Origin: an uncultured Proteiniphilum sp.
GTDB taxonomy: Bacteria; Bacteroidota; Bacteroidia; Bacteroidales; Dysgonomonadaceae
DNA: 32,121 nucleotides
Reading direction: 5' to 3'
Assembly (NCBI GenBank): GCA_927407015.1
Contig: CAKMJT010000043.1
Span: forward strand, 1-32,121
Shown: piece by piece, positions 26,142 to 32,121 of the stretch
How the letters are laid out: every line of letters begins with the position of its first letter
Numbering within the stretch: the stretch's first letter is position 1
Made by a program: the position numbers and the translations under genes
The notes under the pieces: model-generated
Told to the model about the DNA's origin: nothing
What the model saw: only the letters and a program-made list of their open reading frames with translations
Databases searched by the model: none

Positions 26142-26285
26142 GTTGGAAGCATTTATTTTCTTCCGACTTGAACAGCCGTTGATTTTCTTTTATCCGGAGC
26201 TGTTTTATTCCTGTTCAATCAGTCATTATGTTGTATGATGGACGAATTGTGCCGGTTGTCTGCCCGGTAATATAAGAATTCTTCG

Positions 26286-26293
26286 TAAATTTG
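26286..26293 (+). promoter_or_regulatory. Promoter element of the methyltransferase gene (TAAATTTG)
   Basis: TAAATTTG matches TAnnTTTG and ends 42 bp before ATG 26336. It overlaps an in-frame ATG-like start at 26291, which makes the downstream ATG the better choice. The 384-bp region between alaS and this gene otherwise holds only the alaS control region and A/T-rich sequence. Confidence 0.5.
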
Positions 26294-26335
26294 TCTGTCG
26301 CTTTCAGTCATCATCCATCAGAAAAATCACTCTGT

Positions 26336-27250
26336 ATGTCCACAATACAAATAGTATGTTGTCCGATTTGTGGCAGCAAGGAAATTGAAAAAGTGTTTGA
26401 TTCCGTGGATCACTTCTCCAGCAGGGAGGTGTTCCCGATCTGTGACTGCAGGGCTTGCGGATTTCGCTTTACCGGCAGCTTCCCGTCGGAAGAGGAGATC
26501 GGAAAATATTACGACTCTCCCGATTACATCTCCCACAGTGACTCTTCCGAAGGATTAACGAACCGATTGTATCATCTCTTCAGAAAGATGATGCTGAAAA
26601 GAAAAGTCAGTCTGGTTGCATCCTGCGTAAAGGATAAACAGGTACGTTTGCTCGACATAGGCTGCGGCACGGGCTATTTTCTGCATGCGGCAAAGGAGCA
26701 TGGCTTCAGGGTGTCTGGTATAGAGAAGAACAGCAGGGCCCGGGAAAAAGCCGTCACCCTCTTTGGCCTGGATGTAAAGGATGAAAGCGGTTTTTTCCGG
26801 ATGGAGCGATCATCTTTCGCGGTGGTCACGCTCTGGCATGTGCTGGAACATCTGGAGAGACTGCATGAAAGCATCGCAAAGATCGGAGAGATTCTCACCC
26901 CCGACGGGACGGTCGTGATCGCACTACCCAACCACCGGTCATTCGATGCTAAATACTACAAAGAGACATGGGCGGCTTACGATACACCCCGCCATCTCTG
27001 GCATTTCACCCCCGATACCCTCGAAAAACTGCTTTTCAAACATCACATGCAGGTGATCCGGAAGTATAGGATGCCGCTGGATGCCTTCTATGTATCCCTG
27101 TTGAGCGAGAAATACAGGGGCAGCAAAACAGGAACGAAATATCTGCGTGCCTTAGCGATTGGTAAGGCCGGTTTCCTGCTCTCGCTGTTTGACCTGAAAC
27201 AATCGGGGTCCATCATCTATGTCGCTAAAAAAGAGGATCATCAAAATTAA
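26336..27250 (+). CDS. Class I SAM-dependent methyltransferase with zinc-ribbon-like N-terminus
   Basis: A 304-residue protein from ATG 26336 (MSTIQIVCCPICGS). The N-terminus has cysteine pairs C9-x2-C12 and C36-x-C38-x2-C41 (CDCRACG), consistent with a small zinc ribbon. The methyltransferase domain (PF13489-like) shows motif I LLDIGCGTGYFLHAA (about 105-119), then the acidic GIEKN and VTLWHVLEHLERLHES, with ALPNHRSFDAKYY downstream. YDTPRHLWHFTPDTL is shared with methyltransferases from surface-polysaccharide and cofactor pathways. The substrate is unknown. The MerR gene follows after 84 bp with its own promoter. Confidence 0.8.
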   Translation: MSTIQIVCCPICGSKEIEKVFDSVDHFSSREVFPICDCRACGFRFTGSFPSEEEIGKYYDSPDYISHSDSSEGLTNRLYHLFRKMMLKRKVSLVASCVKDKQVRLLDIGCGTGYFLHAAKEHGFRVSGIEKNSRAREKAVTLFGLDVKDESGFFRMERSSFAVVTLWHVLEHLERLHESIAKIGEILTPDGTVVIALPNHRSFDAKYYKETWAAYDTPRHLWHFTPDTLEKLLFKHHMQVIRKYRMPLDAFYVSLLSEKYRGSKTGTKYLRALAIGKAGFLLSLFDLKQSGSIIYVAKKEDHQN

Positions 27251-27274
27251 TTTTTCATTCCCCGGGAATAGTAT

Positions 27275-27282
27275 TATTTTTG
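27275..27282 (+). promoter_or_regulatory. Promoter element of the MerR gene (TATTTTTG)
   Basis: TATTTTTG matches TAnnTTTG and ends 52 bp before ATG 27335. The -33 region is T-rich without an exact TTG. Confidence 0.5.
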
Positions 27283-27334
27283 GTATTGATTACTCTACTA
27301 TGCCATCCAATCACACTTTTATTGACAAGCAATC

Positions 27335-27727
27335 ATGGGCAAACGAAAAAAACCGATCCAGTTCTCTGAGAAAAAACTCCTCTACTCTATCCAGGAGGTA
27401 GCAGATCATTTCGCAGTCAATGTCTCCCTGCTACGTTTCTGGGAGAAGGAATTCGAGAATATCAAACCCCGAAAAACATCCGGGGGTACACGCCAGTATA
27501 CCCGGGAAGATATACAACAGATAGAGATCGTCTATCATCTGGTGAAGGAGAAGGGGATGACGCTCGATGGTGCACGCCATACCCTGAAATCGAAAAAAGA
27601 TGATGAGACGAAGAGGGCAGAAGCTGTCGCCAGGCTCACTGAGATCAAAAAAGAGCTGCTCCTCCTCGAAAAGGAGTTCGATCAGCTCCACGAACGACAG
27701 AAATATTCAAAAACAAAAACGGACTAA
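27335..27727 (+). CDS. MerR-family transcriptional regulator
   Basis: A 130-residue protein. The winged helix-turn-helix at about residues 15-85 reads YSIQEVADHFAVNVSLLRFWEKEF, GGTRQYTREDIQQIEIVYHLV and GMTLDGARHTLK, all classic MerR positions. A C-terminal helix (about 90-125, Lys/Glu/Leu rich) is the likely dimerisation coiled coil. There is no cysteine-rich or ligand domain, so the effector is unknown; small MerR proteins of this kind are common in Bacteroidota. The basic N-terminus (MGKRKK) may aid DNA contact. It converges with the DoxX-fusion gene, with 22 bp between the stops. Confidence 0.88.
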   Translation: MGKRKKPIQFSEKKLLYSIQEVADHFAVNVSLLRFWEKEFENIKPRKTSGGTRQYTREDIQQIEIVYHLVKEKGMTLDGARHTLKSKKDDETKRAEAVARLTEIKKELLLLEKEFDQLHERQKYSKTKTD

Positions 27728-27749
27728 CGATTTACTGATAATTATCTGG

Positions 27750-29267
27750 TTATCCATACCATTCCCGTTTCCTGTTTTTCAGGTTATTCAGTGTATCGAT
27801 ACAAATATTGACATCATCCCCTACCTGAAAATCGAACATTCCTACACAGATAAAATCGGCACCGTTTTCAAATGCCCAATTAAATCCGTCTTTGGGATGA
27901 ATAGCCCCTGCTGCAAGCACCTTGAAGCCCATGACCGGCACCTTTACCCGGTTAACGAACGCTACCGTCTGGTCAGGGAACGGGCAGAAACAATTGTCGT
28001 GGAACATATTGTGATCGTTACTCAGCAAACCGTCCACCTCAAAAGCTTTCCTGTTTTCACGAGGGTGTGCCGACCAGTAATTGTCGTGATGCATAGTTTT
28101 CATGTAATAATCGGGAATGATCCCGTTTTCCTCGCAAATAAGAAACGAATCGATGGTATGTGCACCTAATCCGGCAATAAATCCTTCACTTCTTATCTTA
28201 TCCAGTAATTTATCGATAAGATCCAGCTTGTTGTCGCGGACAAACCAATCACACTGGTTTCCCTGCATCTGGATAACATCCATCCCGCTGTCGATGGCGG
28301 TCTTAACGTTTTCGAAAATATCATTGCTCTTTTCCTGCACCGCAACCTGGACAATTACTTTGATCTTGCTGCCTGTCAACTTTTTGTATTTCACCATGGT
28401 AGACATGGTAGGGAATCCTATGTTGATGGTATTGATCCCGGCTTGTTCACACAGCATCAGCGTTTCGAATATCTTCTTTTCTGTATTGTATGCCTTAAAG
28501 AGAGAACCGGCATAAAGCAGGTCGCGTGCATGCGCCCAGCCTCCGATCAGGTTGCCGCCCATGATCAACCGGCTCATTTCGTGATTACCCAGCTTGCCCT
28601 TAGGGAGTTCTCCTTTCAGCTCGGTCAATGCTACCCGGTTGATTTGCACGGTGGCTCCGGATGAAGCATCAATTTCATACAGTTTATTGCTACGATAGGC
28701 CCCCCATCCAAGCAGTCCCAAAGCAGGTAATGTAGCCAGTTCCCTTAGCGCTTCGCGACGGGATTTTACGCCGGTTCCGGCTTCTGCGAACTTTACCCCT
28801 TCCGGTTCGCCGGAAACGATCTTTTTCTTCTTAAAAATACCGGCCAAATTATCAATCCCGTATCCTCTTTCTTTATAGAAAAAAAGAAAAACAAGTATCG
28901 CTGTTTCAATGAACAGTTGGTTGATTACATATGTGGTGCCATCACCGCCCAATAAGGCAATCCCGAAAGGAGGATAGGCAAAATAATACAACAGAAGCAA
29001 CAACGCGCCGCTAATGGCCGCCCATCTGCTGAAAAGGCCAATAAACAGGGCTAATCCGATCATGATTAATCCCCAGATATTCAAGAAATCAACCATCGCC
29101 ATTCCTCCGGGAGAAGCTGCCAACCAATGGTAAAATCCTGAAAGGAATCCGAAGGTATTGTTCAGGAATGACTCTGCTGACCAGTTCTCAGCAAATAACT
29201 TGATAGCGCCTTCGTATAAAAAGTGCCAGCCTATGGCCACCCGAAGAATTGTTACAATAACTTTCAC
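27750..29267 (-). CDS. DoxX-like membrane domain fused to a TIM-barrel-like domain
   Basis: A 505-residue fusion. Residues 1-133 form a DoxX-type four-helix membrane domain (ILRVAIGWHFLYEGAIKLF, FLNIWGLIMIGLALFIGLFS, and so on). A charged linker follows, then S-R-R-E-A-L (169-174) and the hydrophobic stretch ATLPALGLLGWGAY, which together look like an internal Tat-type signal or a further membrane segment. Residues 225-490 look like an alpha/beta barrel: MGGNLIGGWAH, GINTINIGFPT, IKVIVQVAVQ, GMDVIQMQGNQ, GFIAGLGAHTI and PVMGFKVLAAGAIHP appear in the strand-helix order of an aldo-keto or related barrel. The catalytic function is not recognised. Related fused proteins occur in Bacteroidota. The barrel is presumably membrane-tethered. 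Confidence 0.7.
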   Translation of the reverse strand: MKVIVTILRVAIGWHFLYEGAIKLFAENWSAESFLNNTFGFLSGFYHWLAASPGGMAMVDFLNIWGLIMIGLALFIGLFSRWAAISGALLLLLYYFAYPPFGIALLGGDGTTYVINQLFIETAILVFLFFYKERGYGIDNLAGIFKKKKIVSGEPEGVKFAEAGTGVKSRREALRELATLPALGLLGWGAYRSNKLYEIDASSGATVQINRVALTELKGELPKGKLGNHEMSRLIMGGNLIGGWAHARDLLYAGSLFKAYNTEKKIFETLMLCEQAGINTINIGFPTMSTMVKYKKLTGSKIKVIVQVAVQEKSNDIFENVKTAIDSGMDVIQMQGNQCDWFVRDNKLDLIDKLLDKIRSEGFIAGLGAHTIDSFLICEENGIIPDYYMKTMHHDNYWSAHPRENRKAFEVDGLLSNDHNMFHDNCFCPFPDQTVAFVNRVKVPVMGFKVLAAGAIHPKDGFNWAFENGADFICVGMFDFQVGDDVNICIDTLNNLKNRKREWYG

Positions 29268-29324
29268 AGAACATCAGTTTAAAGTTTCATAAGGTTGTTT
29301 ATGATAACCTGCGTTATTAATTTT

Positions 29325-29332
29325 CAAAAATA
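29325..29332 (-). promoter_or_regulatory. Promoter element of the DoxX-fusion gene (TATTTTTG)
   Basis: On the minus strand TATTTTTG matches TAnnTTTG and lies 57 bp before ATG 29267. The surrounding A/T-rich sequence makes chance matches more likely. Confidence 0.4.
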
Positions 29333-29601
29333 AAACTTTATTTTTAAATTTATCTGGTTTTTTAAAAATATTTGTAAAACTGGGGTTAGTTAGCAGAACC
29401 ATTTCCAATACTTCATCTAAAGGCAGCCATGTAGATTGTCTTATTGATGAAATGAGTGTTTTCTCAAAGTCATTCAAGGCATAATGGATCGTATGTGGTC
29501 TTTAATTTTTGTCTTCAAAATTTTCTCTATTTTTCCCTTTACAAACCGTTGGTTCAGAAATTCCCAATTTGTTTGCTATTTGCCAATTTATTAAATTGCT
29601 C

Positions 29602-29645
29602 TTGTTTATTTCCAAACGCATAGGTATATTTGTCTTTGCGTTTGG
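29602..29645 (+). promoter_or_regulatory. Promoter and operator-like dyad of the namZ-like gene
   Basis: TTG (29602-29604) and TATATTTG (29625-29632) are separated by 20 bp, a full Bacteroidota promoter, 36 bp before ATG 29669. CCAAACGCA (29612-29620) and TGCGTTTGG (29637-29645) form a perfect 9-bp inverted repeat with a 16-bp spacer that contains the -7 element. A regulator binding this dyad would block the promoter. Confidence 0.65.
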
Positions 29646-29668
29646 GGTGAAACTTTACATATAATCAT

Positions 29669-30919
29669 ATGAGAAAATATTTTTTCCTGCCGACTCTGCT
29701 CTTTTGTGCTTTTATACTCGTACAAGCCCGCACATGTGCGCAAGAAGGTACTTCAGTGATGATTGGGACAGAACGGAATCATCTCACAATCGATACAACG
29801 CTTGGAGATATAGCAACCCGACCGGTCGTAGGCGCCGAACTGACGGAGGCTTATTTTCCTCTCTTGAAAGAAAAACGGGTGGCGGTAATGACCAACCAGA
29901 CCGGGATGGCCGGGGATGAACACCTGGTGGATCTGTTGAAGAGGAACCAATGCAACATAGTGGGTATCTTCTCTCCCGAGCATGGTTTTCGCGGCACCGC
30001 CGATGCCGGAGAGCATGTGTCCAGCTCGGTGGATGAAAAAACGGGAATCCCCATCTGGTCTCTCTACGGCAGCGGAAGCGATAAACCGTCGGCCGACAAA
30101 ATGAAGCAATTTGATATGCTGCTGTTCGACTTGCAGGATGTAGGGCTACGCTTTTACACCTATTACGCCAGTATGGCAAGATTGATGGATGCCTGTGCGG
30201 AATACGGTAAAAAGATGATCGTGCTGGATCGTCCCAACCCCAACGGGATGTATGTAGACGGGCCAATCCTCGACATGAAGCACAAATCGGGCGTAGGCTG
30301 GCTGCCCATCCCCGTGGTGCACGGCATGACGCTGGGGGAGCTGGCACTGATGATCAACGGAGAGAAATGGCTGCCGGAGGGAAGGAACTGTGATCTCACC
30401 GTGATCCCCTGTGAAAACTACACCCACCCGACCCTTTACGAGCTGCCCATTGCCCCGTCACCCAACCTGCCTAATATGCACGCCATCTACCTCTATCCCT
30501 CCACCTGCCTGTTTGAAGGGACAGTGATGAGCCTGGGCAGGGGTACACCCTACCCCTTTGAAGTGTATGGCCATCCCCAATTCAGGGGATCCTCCTTCTC
30601 GTTCACCCCGCGAAGTGTGCCAGGGGCCAAAAACCCGCCGCTGCTCAACCAGAAGTGCTATGGGGTGGATCTTCTCGGGTTGCCGGATGAGCAGATCATT
30701 GCCAATGGTTTCGATCTCACCTATGTGATCGACGCTTACCGAAACCTGGATATGGGCGACAAATTCTTTACCACTTTCTTCGAAAAGCTGGTCGGCGTGG
30801 ACTATATACGGCAGGATATCATCGCCGGAAAATCGGCAGGAGAGATCAAAGAGAAATGGTTAAGCGATGTGGTGCAGTTTAAACAGCAACGGAAACCTTA
30901 TCTGTTATACCCGGAATAA
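29669..30919 (+). CDS. namZ: DUF1343 / NamZ-like exo-N-acetylmuramidase
   Basis: A 416-residue exported protein with a signal peptide (about 1-24, FFLPTLLFCAFILVQA). The mature part matches the DUF1343 family (PF07075), whose characterised member NamZ of Bacillus subtilis releases N-acetylmuramic acid from the non-reducing end of cell-wall glycans. Visible landmarks are VAVMTNQTGM, IFSPEHGFRGTADAGE with the conserved EHG, FDLQDVGLRFYTYYASM, VLDRPNPNG, and VVHGMTLGELALMINGE...LPIAPSPNLP. The length fits the family and the frame is intact. A role in peptidoglycan turnover or scavenging in the periplasm is inferred. No MurNAc uptake or kinase genes lie beside it in this window. Confidence 0.82.
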   Translation: MRKYFFLPTLLFCAFILVQARTCAQEGTSVMIGTERNHLTIDTTLGDIATRPVVGAELTEAYFPLLKEKRVAVMTNQTGMAGDEHLVDLLKRNQCNIVGIFSPEHGFRGTADAGEHVSSSVDEKTGIPIWSLYGSGSDKPSADKMKQFDMLLFDLQDVGLRFYTYYASMARLMDACAEYGKKMIVLDRPNPNGMYVDGPILDMKHKSGVGWLPIPVVHGMTLGELALMINGEKWLPEGRNCDLTVIPCENYTHPTLYELPIAPSPNLPNMHAIYLYPSTCLFEGTVMSLGRGTPYPFEVYGHPQFRGSSFSFTPRSVPGAKNPPLLNQKCYGVDLLGLPDEQIIANGFDLTYVIDAYRNLDMGDKFFTTFFEKLVGVDYIRQDIIAGKSAGEIKEKWLSDVVQFKQQRKPYLLYPE

Positions 30920-30962
30920 TGGAAGAAATAATATGACATCCGTCACCTCGCACCCATCACCC

Positions 30963-31973
30963 TCACTCCTTCGACCGTTCGCGTTCAATAACCTGCGTTT
31001 TGCTCGCGTTCTCGATGGCTTTGAGAGCGATGTCTTTTACTGTTTTCTCTGAATTATCGGCTTTGGCTCCTGCTTCTTTCAACTGCGTGTCCATCTCTTT
31101 GATTTTAGCTTCGAGGCTCTTTATCTGATGTTCCCTGAGGTTGAGGATGCCTTGTGTTTCCTTCTCCCGCAACTCTTTTTCATAGTTGTAAATGGTTTGC
31201 AGGCGTTTTTCGGTTTCGGCTTGGGCATTTTGTACCGCTTCGGCCAGTTTTACCGGAAATTCTTCGGATCTGGTACGTAGCGTTTTCAATTCGTTTTCAC
31301 TTTCCAAAAGATTTTTTTCACGTGCGGCAAACTCTTTCTCGAAAGTGGAACGCTGCTCTTTCAACTCGGCTTCCTGACGAATTTTCTTCAAATTGTACTC
31401 ATCCTGCTCCTGTTTGCGTTTTTGTTGCGTGGCGTAAGCGTATTCTTCTTCCTCGCGCTTGCGCAACTTGGCGTTGGTTTCTTTTTCAGCTTTCAGGTTT
31501 TCGTCGTGAGCCGCTTTTTCTTTTTCCCATTGAGCGCGCGTTTCGGATATTTGTTGCGAAAGCTGTTCTTTGCGCGCCGCCATTTCCTGATCAAACTGTT
31601 CTTTTTGTTCTTTCTGTGCCAGCAACAAGGCCGAGAAAGCATCGGCGTTGGATGAAAGTCCGTACAAATCGGAGAGTCGTTTTTCTTCAATTTGAATGGC
31701 ATTTTGTACTGTTTCCAGCTTTTTGCGTTCCGCCACCAATTCCGCTTCAATCGTTTCGAGCGAACCGATAAATTCTGCCTTTATTTTTTTTATTTGCGCC
31801 AGAATACCTTCGCCCGACGTTTCGGATGCCCGGCTCACGGTTTGTGCATTTTCTTTGCGTTGCTGTACTTCGCGCGGGTTGTCGTTGGATTTTTCTTCCA
31901 CCTTTTTCAATAGTTTTTCATAGGCCTCCAAAATTTGGGCTTTGGTGTTTTTGTCTGTAACAGAGGGTGTCAT
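30963..31973 (-). CDS. Long coiled-coil protein of unknown function
   Basis: A 336-residue protein from ATG 31973 (MTPSVTDKNTKAQILEAYEKLLKKV). An ATG at 32009 would add 12 residues that fall in a GC-rich hairpin (31992-32006), so the later start is preferred. After a short N-terminal region it is almost continuously helical and charged, with heptad-like Lys/Glu/Gln/Leu patterns from about residue 55 to 320 (for example AALLLAQKEQKEQFDQEM and LREHQIKSLEAKIKEMD). There is no signal peptide, membrane segment or catalytic motif. I recall similar conserved coiled-coil proteins starting TVTD.NTKAQILEAYEELL in diverse bacteria, with no assigned role. The gene converges with the namZ-like gene. Confidence 0.75.
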   Translation of the reverse strand: MTPSVTDKNTKAQILEAYEKLLKKVEEKSNDNPREVQQRKENAQTVSRASETSGEGILAQIKKIKAEFIGSLETIEAELVAERKKLETVQNAIQIEEKRLSDLYGLSSNADAFSALLLAQKEQKEQFDQEMAARKEQLSQQISETRAQWEKEKAAHDENLKAEKETNAKLRKREEEEYAYATQQKRKQEQDEYNLKKIRQEAELKEQRSTFEKEFAAREKNLLESENELKTLRTRSEEFPVKLAEAVQNAQAETEKRLQTIYNYEKELREKETQGILNLREHQIKSLEAKIKEMDTQLKEAGAKADNSEKTVKDIALKAIENASKTQVIERERSKE

Positions 31974-32068
31974 AATTTTAAAATAGGTATAGGCGGTTAA
32001 GCCGCCCAATTATTTATCAGTATTTAAACGCTTTGGCTCATATTTAACCATCCTTCTTATTAAGGTAT

Positions 32069-32076
32069 CAAAGATA
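32069..32076 (-). promoter_or_regulatory. Promoter element of the coiled-coil gene (TATCTTTG)
   Basis: On the minus strand TATCTTTG is a consensus -7 element 95 bp before ATG 31973. The predicted leader contains a GGCGG/CCGCC hairpin (31992-32006) about 18 bp before the start codon, which could influence translation initiation. Confidence 0.55.
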
Positions 32077-32121
32077 GTCTCCATGTTATTGCGTCTATTG
32101 TATCTGAAATGATATTCTTCA

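Larger units (their letters stand above)
29268..29668. other. A/T-rich region between divergent genes
   Basis: A 401-bp stretch between the DoxX-fusion gene and the NamZ-like gene. It holds a minus-strand -7 element (29325-29332) and the plus-strand promoter with inverted repeat (29602-29645). A 67-codon minus-strand frame (29274-29477) overlaps the DoxX promoter region and is probably not a gene. Nothing else is recognised. Confidence 0.4.

Noticed and set aside
29274..29477. 67-codon minus-strand frame just upstream of the DoxX-fusion gene
   Set aside because: It is A/T-rich, overlaps the likely DoxX promoter, and has no recognisable motif; it was kept only as part of the intergenic description.
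1..32121. A defence island or new antiviral system built from the AbiEii-like, DUF4143 and coiled-coil genes
   Set aside because: The three genes are far apart, separated by housekeeping operons, and the AbiEii-like gene lacks its catalytic core.

Overview
The window reads as a chromosomal segment of a Bacteroidota (Bacteroidales-type) bacterium. The promoters carry the phylum-specific -7 element TAnnTTTG, sometimes with a TTG about 20 bp upstream. The gene content also fits: a short CstA, a lipoprotein FAD oxidoreductase, an S1 sulfatase, a DoxX-barrel fusion, a DUF1343 protein, and a thrA / PGM-like kinase / thrC operon. I see no tRNA, rRNA, CRISPR array, intact transposase or phage gene.

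Layout. Positions 1-9340 form a catabolic and accessory block with many broken genes. It holds the 3' remnant of an FAD oxidoreductase, a second copy of that gene broken by an exact 22-bp tandem duplication, an intact cstA-type transporter, an AbiEii-like gene that has lost its catalytic core, an intact secreted PHP phosphoesterase, an intact acetylxylan-esterase-like hydrolase, a truncated lipoprotein gene, and a sulfatase frameshifted inside its active-site signature. Positions 9610-10767 encode an AAA/DUF4143 ATPase. Positions 10837-16074 are a threonine operon: a Thr-rich leader peptide with mutually exclusive hairpins, thrA (aspartokinase-homoserine dehydrogenase), a phosphoglycerate-mutase-like presumed homoserine kinase, and thrC. 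Positions 16160-27727 are housekeeping: lptD-like, rarA, a BASS-type transporter, an acyltransferase, a CoA-transferase fragment, alaS, a methyltransferase and a MerR regulator. Positions 27750-31973 hold a DoxX/TIM-barrel fusion, a NamZ-like (DUF1343) muramidase and a long coiled-coil protein.

How the genes work together. The threonine operon takes aspartate to threonine apart from the aspartate-semialdehyde dehydrogenase step, with a leader positioned to sense charged tRNA-Thr. The left block looks like a polysaccharide- and nutrient-scavenging region undergoing decay, with at least five damaged genes in about 9.4 kb while their neighbours remain open. The housekeeping block carries outer-membrane assembly, replication-fork maintenance, lipid acylation and translation genes.

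I did not find a clear, wholly new multi-gene system. The best candidates for a second look are the threonine attenuator, the 18-bp perfect dyad on the alaS promoter, the dyad around the namZ-like promoter, the frame-breaking tandem duplication, and the DoxX fusion with an internal Tat-like motif. Calls come from reading the sequence and from recalled family knowledge; no database search was run.
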